The notes below the pieces were generated by a model. That model was not told the origin of the DNA and did not search any database. It was given only the letters and a program-made list of their open reading frames with translations. A DNA stretch of 64,000 bases from Bacteroidota bacterium (lineage in GTDB: Bacteria; Bacteroidota; Bacteroidia; NS11-12g; UBA955). Both the position numbers and the translations under genes were made by a program. This document shows positions 42,367-52,125 of this stretch, one piece after another. Positions within the stretch are counted from its first letter, which is position 1; each line of letters opens with the position of its first letter. The stretch covers positions 124,001-188,000 of the forward strand of contig JAEUUL010000038.1 of NCBI GenBank assembly GCA_016787485.1, given 5' to 3'.

Positions 42367-45300
42367 TTAATTATGCCGGATAACCAGTTTTTGACTGAAA
42401 TAAACCGAGGTAGCTGTGACCCTTATATAGTAAACTCCATCCGCCAGACTTCTGGTGTCTATGGTTGTATTGTTGTTGTCCAGCTTCACTTTCAGGACTG
42501 ATTTACCCATTGCATCCATTACATCCATGGTCGTATTCTCATCCAATCCACCGTTCACCAACACATGGAACTGGTCGGCCGCCGGATTGGGTGCAATGAG
42601 AATTGGATTATCAGCAGCACTGTAAAGACGCATGGTAACCACACCTGCCGGGTTTACTGTACCATTCTTTTCAATCACCCTTAACTGATAGAGGTACAAG
42701 CCATCCGGCATTCCTGTTAAATCATCGGCATGCCGGTACTGATAGTAAGCACTGCTGCCCGCCGCAGGCTGCGCACCTACCGCAGACCAAAGTACCTCTT
42801 TTTCATACTTTCGGTAAATTTTGTACTCAGTGGTGTTTTCCTCATCGAAAACAGTCCACACCAGGTTTGCGTGGCGACCGTTCAGGGAACCGGTGAAAGA
42901 GACGAGTTTTACCGGCAATGGTACAGTATAATTCAAAGTATATAATGCCATGGCACCCATAATACCCGCTGCATCATAATACCCGTACTGAAACTGGGTA
43001 AAGTTCTGGTAGTTGAATTTTAAGTACATCACAAAGCTATCGGAATCGAAACTGTCTATTTCGTAGCGGTTCTGAAGTGGGTTCCAGAATACCAGTGCGG
43101 GGTTGCCGGGCTGGGGATCTGGCCAGAGCTTAATTCCTTTGTACTCCAGCAATGCATTTACTGTATCTGGCAGGGTGTTCAGCACCATTTTTGCCCCAAT
43201 GGTAGCATTGACACCGTTGTAACGTTTGTCTTCAGGGTCATATCCGGAAAGACGGCCTGGTTTGTCGGCCACATTGCCGGTGTTAAAGGTGGTATCGTTG
43301 GTGCCTGTGGCATGGTTCAGACGTATCCACCGGATAAATCCACCCAGTGGAACTCCGGTAATATTGCGCAAGGAATCCGGATTCACCAGGTAGGTTTTGT
43401 TGTGCGCAAGATTGGTCCTTTCAAGGCCAAAATCAACCTCGTTCACATTTGCATTGCCGGTATGCACATACACACGTCCGTTCGGGGTGCCGGGTTCTAT
43501 ACCCACTCCAATCTGATTGAGCAAACCGTAATTCTCACCAACATACAACCAGCCCGAAGGAAGATTTACAACCGGTGACGCACCGATGGCGTATTGGTTC
43601 TTACCCACAACGACCTCGTATGCAGAATAGATAACCCCGGTAAGGGTATAATTGCCATTGGGCAAAACATACTGGCTGTCCACCACCAATCCGGTAGCCG
43701 AATCCAACAAATAGGCATAAAGTTGAACTCCGGAAGGATTATTGAACGGCGTTCCGTCAATAGAACTGCCGCCAAACACCCCATTGAGGTCGTGAAGCAC
43801 AGTACCACTGATGAGAATTGTGGGGTCGGTGAATGGCATGGTTACTGTGGCATTTGTCAAGTCTTCAAGAAAAGCATAATCGCGGAACACATACTCAAAC
43901 TGTACCGTACCCACACCACTGAAAGTGGGATCTGTTTTCAATGCGGCCGGGTTATAGCTTACGATAACCAGTCCGCCGGATGGCAGGGAGGAAATCAGGG
44001 AGCCGTTGTAATACAAATCTGCGTTGGATGGGAGGGTTTTAATCACTATGGTTTTACCCGTACTCATGAATCCCTGTTCAAAATCTCCGCCTGTGAGGGC
44101 AGGAACCACATATTGCACCGAACCACCCGGATTGGGTTGTGGTGATGCATTTTTATCATCTGAAGTTGGGCGTTTATCAATGCCAAAATCCACATTGGTA
44201 ATATCAGAAGTATTAAAAGTGACAAAGGTGCGGCTGTTCGGTGTATTGGCAGGTTGTGGCTCTATGCCGCTGCTATAGGAATTGTTGGTTCCGTATTGTT
44301 CTACCACACTTTCCCAGTCTGCGGGGAGGTTGGCCGATGATGGAGCACTGGCTCCTATATTGGCAAAGGTGGTGGAAATCTGTACCTCATAGGCTGTGCT
44401 GGCCGCACCTCCTGTAAGGTAATACGTACCGTTCACATTTACCTGGGCCCGGTCTACCACAAGGCCACCACCATCGATCAGATATGCATATAACGGAGTG
44501 GCCGAGGGTTCATTGATGGGTGTTCCATCCACAGCATTGTCTTTTATACCATCTCCGTCATCATATACCGTTCCGGATACAATCAGCCCGGGGTCGTTCT
44601 GATAATCTTCCACTTCACCATTGGTGATTACAGCGGCATAATCGGTAGATGCCAGGGAAGATGCGCTAACGATTACACGCACGCCAAACTTGGGGCTGAA
44701 ATTACCCCCGGGAGCACTTGTCACATTGATATTCACGGAGGTTCCGGTAGAACTGCCCCCGACAAAATCGTCCTGCGGGCTTGTAAAATCTCCATCGGCA
44801 TCCCAGTCAAACCAAACACCATAGTATACAGTGGTTCCAGGCACGTTGCGATTCAATTGAAGTGGGAAAGTGTATGCTGTATTGGCAGCGATAGGCCCTG
44901 CAGGAAAGGTAAGACCGTCTTCGTCATCTACTACCCCTTCATTGTCATCGCCCAGGGCCGTCGGGCTCTGATTGGGGGCACAATCCTTTTCTATGTCTAC
45001 ATAATTACCGGCCCAAACAGCACCCAACGAATCCGGAATGCCATCTTCATTCGGATCGGCAAAAACCATGGCACTGGCTGAAGGATAGCTGGCATTGAAA
45101 TCACCATAATCCCTGCCGCGTATGTAAATCATATGGTCTTCAATTTCGCCGTTGTTGGCCACACCATGACTTCGTTCATCAACGCCGGAGGTAGACACGG
45201 AATCGGTAAGGGTACTGGTGGTCATACGCAACCGCAGGTAGGTTCTTCCGGATTTAATTTCGGTGGGACAGGCTTTACCACTGCCCAGATTGAAACGTAT

Positions 45301-48270
45301 GGTCTTGTTGCGCGGAACCATATTGGGCAGACTGCGAATGGTATCCACTGCAAATGCTCCAAATGGGGTGGCAGCTTCATTGCTTTGAAATTTGCCATCG
45401 CCGTTAAAATCTATCCATGCATATATATTGGCAGTAGAACCGGTATTATTTACCGCTTTGATGGCAAGGTCGAAGTTACCGGTTGATTCTACTGAAATAA
45501 TTGGCGGGGTGGTGGCTATTGCATCCTCATCATCACCGTCGGTGCCAGGGCCTCCGGCACAACTCGAGTTACCTGAATTCAGCAGATCATCTCCATTGGC
45601 AAAGGTGCTGCTCAGCGGATTCGGTTCATAATCTGTAGGGTTGGCGCCAAACCTTGCTGCCACCGTTGAGAAAGTGTTGGAACCATGTTTGGCCGGATTG
45701 CCACCCTCATAACTCAGTGGTGCATCACCCATATCCTGGCTGGCCAGGTTGAACATGGTAATAAAATGCTGGTCTCCGGTTGAACCTACCGTGCCATAGG
45801 TGCCTGTTGCATTACTGCCATGGGTGCCATCGAACGCCTGAGGCGAAATAATACCCGGTGTGGGACCGGATTCGCCCGGCACGTTAAAGTCATAACTGTG
45901 CACTGTGGTGCCAAGCGTATAGATACCGGTTTCATGGTTAAAATCATAATGCCCCGAACCAATAAGACTTCCGGTCTGACCCAGATAATCCCGCTGACTG
46001 CCTCCGCAATAGGTGGAATAAATCAACCGGGTAAGGTCATTGGAAAAAGTGGCAAAGTTCATATCCAGGTTTTGTGCTCCGGTGCCTCCCGCAACATCTT
46101 TGGCACTGTCATAAAAATTGGATGGGGGCACCGTATTCTTCACAGGGAAATTGTCCGCACCGGCGGACTGCATGGAAGTGAGGGAACCTGTTGTAATAAA
46201 AGTATATAAATTCTGGTCTTTGTGATTGTAGATAATCCCACCGGAAAAATCGTCCTGTTTGCCGCCAAAATAGGTGGAACGGAAATCAGAAAACCGGCTG
46301 TTACCCACCAGAGGAACCCGGGAGATGACTGCATCCCCTTTCTTCCATTGGGTTCCGGATCCGTTATAGGAAGGATCATAAACCCCGGGAACTGTTGTTC
46401 CGGGAAAATCACTCGACTGGGAATTGCATAAAACATATATGTACGGGTCATTCACTACACACAACTCATCATCCTCGTGCAGGCTGCCCCCCAGATAACT
46501 GAGCATTTCAAACCGGGTAGGAGCAGTTATGGAATAATTCAGTAATCCGACAAAGCCTTCATCAACAGACGCTGCGCTATCCACAGGATATTTGAGTGCC
46601 GGGAAACCCACAGCGCGCTGGGTGCCGTTCACGGTAGTTAAAGTAGCGCCTTTAAAGTTGCCGGTAAATGCTACCCGGGTGTATCCCGTATCTGTGTCAA
46701 AAGAAAGAAAATATTCGTCAGCTGTTCCACCTACCCAGGTAGCCCACATTTTCTGGTTGTAGTCATCTGTATGGGAGGCATTGGAAAGCACGCCAGAGAA
46801 AGTGGCAATATACCCTTCATAGGTTCCGCCAAATGTAGGGTCGGGAGCTGAACCAGGCACAAACGGGCCATTCCCCCCACCATATACATTGGCCAGTGGA
46901 TAATTGGTGGCTGTGATATTGGTGGAAATACCGGAAACTATATAGGTGCTGTCATTCGGACATTTTACCGTGGTTACACCCATACCCTGTTTGTCTGAGG
47001 GTAACTTGTACGCACCGGGGAGTCCGGAAGCGTAATAGCAGGTTGCCAAATCGGCGGAAAATATGGCTACCCAGCCTTCCAGGTTGGTGTTGTTTGACCA
47101 GGCAGTACCCACAACACCGGTGGTAGGTATGGTTCCGGGTCCACCGCCGCCGTTTTTGCCGGCCCGCATACCCACCACAATGATGCGGCCGTTGTCGAAA
47201 CGGTCCATATCTGCAGGAGTAAGGCTATTGCCAAAGTAGGTGTAGTATACGATGGTCTTGCCATCCGCAGCAAAGGTGTACAGTATGCAACATTCCGTTC
47301 CGGTGTTAAATGAATTGTCGTACCCAGCAGTACCGCCTCCGAAATAAATACTGTTGATGGAAGCCTTTGTTCTGCCGGCACAATACACTTGATTGCATGG
47401 GTCTGAAACAGTAGCAAATAAATAGGAGTCGCAGGCAGCATATCCATCGAAAAAGGTGGCCCACAAAACCGTTGGATCAATGACCAGTGGTTGTCCGGCC
47501 ACAATCTGATCTGCGGTTTCAAATACAACCGTTTTGTCATCGGCTTTGGCATATTTCATTTTTACCGGCACTTTCTCGCCGTTGATAACCTGATAGCTTT
47601 CTGGTACATCAAAAGCCAGCGATTCAAAACGACTCTTGAGCCTGAATCCCCCGGCCTCAGACAATTCAATGCCTTCCTGACCTTCCATGTGCATGCGGAT
47701 CTTTTTATAATCTTCCGCACTGTTCACTATCCAGTCAAATTCCAACTGCCCGTTTTGCTGACTGTATAACCGCAGACTCACACCAGGGTAAATATCCTGT
47801 ACTTCTACCTCTCCAAAACCTGGTACATGAGAAGCCTGCCCCTCATCTGTCCAGAAGTTGAATGTAGCAGGACTCTGCCGTGTACCTGTAGCTTTCAGCG
47901 GAAGGCTTGCCCCTTCAAAGGTCACATGCACGGTTTGCCTTTCATAATGACTGATGCCCTGGCTGGGGTCTTTTGGATCCGTCAGCACACCCTTCAGGGC
48001 AATCAGGGTTAACCGTTCCTTTTCAACATACAATCCGCCAAAGTTGGTCGTCATGGAGTACAAAACAGAAGAGGGCATTTGTCCTCTGTTTTCCACCATG
48101 GTAATCTGGTTGGTGGATTCCCTCAATACTTTTTCAAGCTCCTTTTTTCTTTGAGGATCAAGGTTCTTCCTTGTCAATTCAGGTGCTTTCTGTGCCAATA
48201 CCGGCACAGTTAAATTCAGCGCACAACCTACAATAAGTGCAGCGCTAAGGAAAAATGACTTTGTATTCAT
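42367..48270 (-). CDS. Giant multidomain surface protein, T9SS type A sorting domain
   Basis: A 1967-residue secreted protein with signal peptide MNTKSFFLSAALIVGCALN…LAQ. Residues ~50-270 form the N-terminal domain that precedes SBBP propellers in many Bacteroidota proteins (QITMVENRGQMPSSV … VIDPTVLWATFF). Residues ~270-830 are SBBP-type beta-propeller repeats. Two GEVED domains follow (IYAWIDFNGDGKF … NNGEIEDHMIY; WFDWDADGDF … NGEVEDYQ). Two SdrD-like modules come next (GTVYDDGDGIKD; GTVLHDLNGVFGG), each holding PLYAYL/QLYAYL. The end is a Fn3-like region and a type A sorting domain (IAPNPAADQFHV … LADGVYYIRV). It is probably a large cell-surface adhesin or matrix protein. It stands alone in its transcription unit. 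Confidence 0.9.
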   Translation of the reverse strand: MNTKSFFLSAALIVGCALNLTVPVLAQKAPELTRKNLDPQRKKELEKVLRESTNQITMVENRGQMPSSVLYSMTTNFGGLYVEKERLTLIALKGVLTDPKDPSQGISHYERQTVHVTFEGASLPLKATGTRQSPATFNFWTDEGQASHVPGFGEVEVQDIYPGVSLRLYSQQNGQLEFDWIVNSAEDYKKIRMHMEGQEGIELSEAGGFRLKSRFESLAFDVPESYQVINGEKVPVKMKYAKADDKTVVFETADQIVAGQPLVIDPTVLWATFFDGYAACDSYLFATVSDPCNQVYCAGRTKASINSIYFGGGTAGYDNSFNTGTECCILYTFAADGKTIVYYTYFGNSLTPADMDRFDNGRIIVVGMRAGKNGGGGPGTIPTTGVVGTAWSNNTNLEGWVAIFSADLATCYYASGLPGAYKLPSDKQGMGVTTVKCPNDSTYIVSGISTNITATNYPLANVYGGGNGPFVPGSAPDPTFGGTYEGYIATFSGVLSNASHTDDYNQKMWATWVGGTADEYFLSFDTDTGYTRVAFTGNFKGATLTTVNGTQRAVGFPALKYPVDSAASVDEGFVGLLNYSITAPTRFEMLSYLGGSLHEDDELCVVNDPYIYVLCNSQSSDFPGTTVPGVYDPSYNGSGTQWKKGDAVISRVPLVGNSRFSDFRSTYFGGKQDDFSGGIIYNHKDQNLYTFITTGSLTSMQSAGADNFPVKNTVPPSNFYDSAKDVAGGTGAQNLDMNFATFSNDLTRLIYSTYCGGSQRDYLGQTGSLIGSGHYDFNHETGIYTLGTTVHSYDFNVPGESGPTPGIISPQAFDGTHGSNATGTYGTVGSTGDQHFITMFNLASQDMGDAPLSYEGGNPAKHGSNTFSTVAARFGANPTDYEPNPLSSTFANGDDLLNSGNSSCAGGPGTDGDDEDAIATTPPIISVESTGNFDLAIKAVNNTGSTANIYAWIDFNGDGKFQSNEAATPFGAFAVDTIRSLPNMVPRNKTIRFNLGSGKACPTEIKSGRTYLRLRMTTSTLTDSVSTSGVDERSHGVANNGEIEDHMIYIRGRDYGDFNASYPSASAMVFADPNEDGIPDSLGAVWAGNYVDIEKDCAPNQSPTALGDDNEGVVDDEDGLTFPAGPIAANTAYTFPLQLNRNVPGTTVYYGVWFDWDADGDFTSPQDDFVGGSSTGTSVNINVTSAPGGNFSPKFGVRVIVSASSLASTDYAAVITNGEVEDYQNDPGLIVSGTVYDDGDGIKDNAVDGTPINEPSATPLYAYLIDGGGLVVDRAQVNVNGTYYLTGGAASTAYEVQISTTFANIGASAPSSANLPADWESVVEQYGTNNSYSSGIEPQPANTPNSRTFVTFNTSDITNVDFGIDKRPTSDDKNASPQPNPGGSVQYVVPALTGGDFEQGFMSTGKTIVIKTLPSNADLYYNGSLISSLPSGGLVIVSYNPAALKTDPTFSGVGTVQFEYVFRDYAFLEDLTNATVTMPFTDPTILISGTVLHDLNGVFGGSSIDGTPFNNPSGVQLYAYLLDSATGLVVDSQYVLPNGNYTLTGVIYSAYEVVVGKNQYAIGASPVVNLPSGWLYVGENYGLLNQIGVGIEPGTPNGRVYVHTGNANVNEVDFGLERTNLAHNKTYLVNPDSLRNITGVPLGGFIRWIRLNHATGTNDTTFNTGNVADKPGRLSGYDPEDKRYNGVNATIGAKMVLNTLPDTVNALLEYKGIKLWPDPQPGNPALVFWNPLQNRYEIDSFDSDSFVMYLKFNYQNFTQFQYGYYDAAGIMGAMALYTLNYTVPLPVKLVSFTGSLNGRHANLVWTVFDEENTTEYKIYRKYEKEVLWSAVGAQPAAGSSAYYQYRHADDLTGMPDGLYLYQLRVIEKNGTVNPAGVVTMRLYSAADNPILIAPNPAADQFHVLVNGGLDENTTMDVMDAMGKSVLKVKLDNNNTTIDTRSLADGVYYIRVTATSVYFSQKLVIRHN

Positions 48271-48460
48271 TTAAGTTTTTCTTTCAATAGGGTATTTTAT
48301 TTAATGAAGTCATCCTTTTACCAAGGGGATATTTCTGCTCCATTTCAACCAAAGTTATCGTCATTGTTTGCCTGAATTCAATGACAAACATCACCCAATC
48401 CGAAATTTAGACTGAGTATAAAGTACTAAGCCATACATCACGCATTCATTCGGTACCCGG

Positions 48461-48492
48461 TTTGCACAATATTGCATTTTCCCGTAGGTTTG
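48461..48492 (+). promoter_or_regulatory. Promoter of the sugar transporter gene
   Basis: TTTG (48461-48464), a 20-base spacer and TAGGTTTG (48485-48492) form a full consensus promoter 9 bases before ATG 48502. This rules against the in-frame TTG start at 48472. The rest of the gap (48,271-48,460) holds nothing I can identify. Confidence 0.6.
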
Positions 48493-48501
48493 AACCACTG
48501 C

Positions 48502-49755
48502 ATGCCCACCTCTGCCACCCGATCCAACACCCCCATTCTCATTCTGGGTGCCTTGTTTTTCCTGTTTGGTTTTGTTACCTGGCTGAACGGAACCCTGATT
48601 CCTTACCTGAAACTGGCCTGCGAGCTCAACAATTTTCAGAGCATGCTGGTGGCTTTTGCCTTTTATATATCCTACTTTGTCATGGCCCTCCCGTCTTCCT
48701 TCGTCTTGCAGAAAACGGGTTTACGACGTGGAATGATGCTGGGACTGATCATCATGGCGGTGGGAGCACTCATTTTTATCCCGGCGGCGCAACTCAGGGA
48801 ATATGGACTGTTCCTGCTGGGATTGTTTGTCATCGGTTCCGGACTCAGCCTCCTTCAAACCGCCTCCAATCCGTACATTACCATAGTGGGCCCCATAGAA
48901 AGCGCAGCCCGCCGAATCAGCATCATGGGCATATGCAACAAAGTGGCAGGCGTCCTTGCCCCTCTTATCCTGGGTGCACTGATACTGGCAGACGCCGACA
49001 AGTTGGAACACTCTCTGCTCATAGCCCCGGAAGGGAAAAAAGAAATGTTTCTGGATGAACTGGCCGGGAGGGTGATTTTACCGTATACCGCTATGGCCGG
49101 CATTCTGGTTTTACTGGCTGTCTTTGTACGCATGTCACCGCTTCCTGAGCTGGAAATTGAAAATGAAGATAAAAAGTCCGGTAAAGGACAAGGATCTGTG
49201 CTTTCACACCCACAGTTGGTATTGGGTGTCATTGCCCTGTTCCTTTATGTAGGTGCAGAGGTGATTGCCGGAGATACCATCGGAAGTTTTGGAAGAAGCC
49301 AGGGCATCCCACTGTCTGAATCCAGGGCATTTACCTCGTATACCCTGATTGCCATGGTGGTGGGTTATATCATTGGCATTGCTGCTATCCCCCGCTGGTT
49401 GTCACAACAGCGTGCCCTGGCATTTTCTGCCGTTACGGGTATTGTGTTTACCCTGCTGGCTGTCAGCAGCAGCGGGTATTGGGCTGTGCTGTGGATTGCA
49501 CTCCTGGGCCTTGCCAACGCGCTGGTTTGGCCTGCCATCTGGCCACTGGCGCTGGATGGCGTAGGAAAACAATTAAAAACCGGCTCCGCCCTGCTGATTA
49601 TGGCCATTGCGGGCGGAGCCCTGCTGCCCCTGCTCTATGGGAAACTTGCTGACCTGGCAGCCATCGGCAGCCAGAAGGCTTACCTGATGCTTATACCCTG
49701 CTACCTGTTTATTCTGTATTTTGCGGTCAGTGGATATAAACTGCGAAGGAAATAA
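48502..49755 (+). CDS. MFS sugar transporter, glucose/galactose (FucP/GluP) type
   Basis: A 417-residue major facilitator with 12 helices that probably imports glucose, galactose or fucose with protons. The N-terminal ILGALFFLFGFVTWLNG and LIPYLK, then FYISYFVMALPS, and SNPYITIVGP in helix 5 are FucP/GluP hallmarks. A charged cytoplasmic loop separates the two halves (around residues 210-240). The start is set by the promoter just upstream. The stop lies one base from the stop of dnaJ, which is on the other strand. Confidence 0.9.
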   Translation: MPTSATRSNTPILILGALFFLFGFVTWLNGTLIPYLKLACELNNFQSMLVAFAFYISYFVMALPSSFVLQKTGLRRGMMLGLIIMAVGALIFIPAAQLREYGLFLLGLFVIGSGLSLLQTASNPYITIVGPIESAARRISIMGICNKVAGVLAPLILGALILADADKLEHSLLIAPEGKKEMFLDELAGRVILPYTAMAGILVLLAVFVRMSPLPELEIENEDKKSGKGQGSVLSHPQLVLGVIALFLYVGAEVIAGDTIGSFGRSQGIPLSESRAFTSYTLIAMVVGYIIGIAAIPRWLSQQRALAFSAVTGIVFTLLAVSSSGYWAVLWIALLGLANALVWPAIWPLALDGVGKQLKTGSALLIMAIAGGALLPLLYGKLADLAAIGSQKAYLMLIPCYLFILYFAVSGYKLRRK

Positions 49756-49756
49756 C

Positions 49757-50881
49757 TCAGAAGAAATCCTTCATCTTATCAAAGAATCCCTTTTCCCGGG
49801 ATTTTTCATCGGGCTTGAAATGCTTGCTTTCCTGCAGTTTCAATAAAATATCTTTTTCCTCACCGTTCAGTTTGTGGGGAACAAAAACGTTAACCACAAT
49901 CAGTTGATCGCCTGTACCATAGGCATTCACATCAGGAAAACCTTTGCCTTTGAGACGCAGGATTTTACCGGGTTGGGTACCGGCATCGATTTTTATCCGG
50001 GCCATGCCGTCCAGGGTAGGTACTTCAACGTTGGCACCCATAGCTGCTTCGGGAAAACTGAGCCACAGATTGTACATTACATTGTTGCCATCGCGGGTAA
50101 GTTCTTCATGGGCAATTTCTTCCACCAGTACAATCAGATCACCGGGGACACCGCCACCGGGACCAGCATTTCCCTTTCCGTTCACAGAAAGTTGCATACC
50201 ATCTGCCACACCGGCCGGAATGCGGATGCTCGTTTCAAATTCTTCCGAAATGAGTCCATGTTCATTGGCTTCACGTGGTTTGCTGGTAATGGTTCTTCCA
50301 AGTCCGCCGCAGACATTGCAAGCAGCAGTAGTCGCCATTTGTCCCAGGAATGTATTGGTAACCCATCGTACGGCACCACTTCCACCACAGTTCCGGCATT
50401 CACTGTATTCCACGCCTTTGGCTTCCACCATGCGGCGGTACTTTACCTTCTTTTCAACTCCGGTGCGCATTTCTGCCAGGGTAAGCTTAAGCTTGATACG
50501 GATATTGCTTCCTACAGACTGCCGTCCACCCCGACGACCACCCTGCTGGCCACCAAAAAAGGAGCCGAAAAAGTTATCGTCGCCAAAAATGTCGCCAAAC
50601 TGTGAGAAGATATCATCCATGCTGAATCCGCCCTGACCACCGTAGCCACCGGCGCCACCCATACCTGCATGGCCAAACTGGTCATACCTGCGGCGCTTCT
50701 CTTCATTGCTCAGTACATCGTAGGCTTCAGCCGCCTCTTTAAAATTTTCCTCGGCTTCCTTATCCCCCGGGTTTTTATCAGGATGGTATTTGATGGCCAG
50801 TTTGCGGTATGCCTTTTTAATTTCATCGGCACCGGCACCTTTAGCCACTCCCAGTATATCGTAATAATCGCGTTTAGCCAT
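49757..50881 (-). CDS. dnaJ: Chaperone DnaJ with reduced zinc-finger domain
   Basis: DnaJ (Hsp40) delivers unfolded clients to DnaK and stimulates its ATPase. The 374-residue protein has the J domain (HPD at 33-35), a Gly/Phe-rich linker (71-120) and two C-terminal beta domains ([13 protein letters not shown]). The zinc region holds only two of the four CxxCxGxG motifs: C162/C165 and C188/C191, matching motifs 2 and 3. Motifs 1 and 4, which form the other zinc site, are replaced by [11 protein letters not shown] and [10 protein letters not shown]. It starts 11 bases after grpE stops. Confidence 0.92.
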   Translation of the reverse strand: MAKRDYYDILGVAKGAGADEIKKAYRKLAIKYHPDKNPGDKEAEENFKEAAEAYDVLSNEEKRRRYDQFGHAGMGGAGGYGGQGGFSMDDIFSQFGDIFGDDNFFGSFFGGQQGGRRGGRQSVGSNIRIKLKLTLAEMRTGVEKKVKYRRMVEAKGVEYSECRNCGGSGAVRWVTNTFLGQMATTAACNVCGGLGRTITSKPREANEHGLISEEFETSIRIPAGVADGMQLSVNGKGNAGPGGGVPGDLIVLVEEIAHEELTRDGNNVMYNLWLSFPEAAMGANVEVPTLDGMARIKIDAGTQPGKILRLKGKGFPDVNAYGTGDQLIVVNVFVPHKLNGEEKDILLKLQESKHFKPDEKSREKGFFDKMKDFF

Positions 50882-50892
50882 TTTGTCAGTTT

Positions 50893-51444
50893 TTATTCAC
50901 CCACCACCACTTTGGCAAATCGTATCACATGTTCATTCAGCAGATATCCTTTTTCAACTTCGTCAATTACTTTACCCTTCATGCTCTCATCGGGCGCAGC
51001 AAAACGGGTAATGGCTTCATGAAATTCCACATCGAACGGTTTGCCAATACTTTCCAAGGGCTTCAAACCCTTACTCTCAAGCATGGATTGCAACTTTTTC
51101 TGTATCAGCTGAAATCCTTCCAGTGCCGGTCTGGCATCCGAATTCAAATTTTCCGCTGCCTTCATGGCGCGTTCAAAATCATCCAGAATGGGCAACAAAC
51201 TCACAATGATGTCTTTACCCGCGGTTTGAAACAACTCCAGTCTTTCTTTGGCCATGCGGCGACGGTAGTTCTCAAACTCGCTGTACAAGCGGAGATACCG
51301 GTCCTTCTCTTCGGCCAGTTGGATTTCCGGATCCACCGGAAAAGACTCCTCAGCAACCGGCGTTTCCAGGGATTCGGGTTGTTCAGTCTGCGTATTGTCT
51401 TCGGTTACGGGCAATTCTTCAGGCTTCAATTCCTCGGTATTCAT
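50893..51444 (-). CDS. grpE: GrpE nucleotide exchange factor
   Basis: GrpE releases ADP from DnaK. The 183-residue protein has an acidic disordered N-terminus (1-50), the long dimerisation coiled coil ([20 protein letters not shown]) and the C-terminal beta wing with the family block [10 protein letters not shown]…[26 protein letters not shown] 51444 is preferred over an upstream TTG at 51453. It forms an operon with dnaJ; dnaK is not in the window. No CIRCE element is visible in the upstream gap. Confidence 0.93.
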   Translation of the reverse strand: MNTEELKPEELPVTEDNTQTEQPESLETPVAEESFPVDPEIQLAEEKDRYLRLYSEFENYRRRMAKERLELFQTAGKDIIVSLLPILDDFERAMKAAENLNSDARPALEGFQLIQKKLQSMLESKGLKPLESIGKPFDVEFHEAITRFAAPDESMKGKVIDEVEKGYLLNEHVIRFAKVVVGE

Positions 51445-51532
51445 GTCGCGCAATCAAGTCAATTCCCTTGCCAAAGGCGTTTAAATGCCAATGTGTCAGC
51501 CCCGCAATGCTATTTTTTCCGTCCTTTGCACC

Positions 51533-52123
51533 ATGTTTACCGGTATTGTTGAGGGACTGGGAAAGGTAATTGCCCGGCAAAATGAGGGCAGCAACGTGAC
51601 TTTCACCCTGCAATGTCCGTTTACGCATGAATTGCGCGTGGACCAGAGTCTGAGCCACAATGGTGTATGTCTTACGGTTACAGCCACAGAAGGAGAACTC
51701 TATACGGTTACAGCTGTGCAGGAAACCCTGCTTCGCAGCAATCTGGGCAACCTGCAACCCGGACATTGGGTAAACCTGGAACGTTGTATGCCGGCAAACG
51801 GAAGGTTTGACGGACACATCGTTCAGGGGCATGTGGATTGCACGGCCACTTTGCTGTCCTCCGAAGACCTGAATGGCAGCTGGAAACTGCGGTTTGAACA
51901 CCGGGCCGAAGCCGGGGTTACGGTAGAAAAAGGCAGTATTTGTGTGAACGGCGTGAGCCTGACTGTGGTTGACAGCAAGCCAGACCAATTCAGTGTGGTG
52001 ATTATCCCCTACACATGGGAGCATACCAATCTCGGGCAACTGCAGGCAGGTGATTCAGTCAATATCGAATTTGATATCGTTGGAAAATATCTGGAAAAAT
52101 ATTTCAAGAACAATAAACCATAA
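51533..52123 (+). CDS. ribE: Riboflavin synthase, alpha subunit
   Basis: This enzyme dismutates two 6,7-dimethyl-8-ribityllumazine molecules to riboflavin. The 196-residue protein is a tandem of two lumazine-binding domains (1-95 and 96-190). Signatures are MFTGIVEGLGKV at the start, SLSHNGVCLTV and its second copy GSICVNGVSLTVV, with GHIVQGHVD between. The longer frame to 51485 lacks family support; ATG 51533 gives the canonical N-terminus. Its stop is two bases from the convergent eCIS-linked gene. Confidence 0.95.
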   Translation: MFTGIVEGLGKVIARQNEGSNVTFTLQCPFTHELRVDQSLSHNGVCLTVTATEGELYTVTAVQETLLRSNLGNLQPGHWVNLERCMPANGRFDGHIVQGHVDCTATLLSSEDLNGSWKLRFEHRAEAGVTVEKGSICVNGVSLTVVDSKPDQFSVVIIPYTWEHTNLGQLQAGDSVNIEFDIVGKYLEKYFKNNKP

Positions 52124-52125
52124 AA

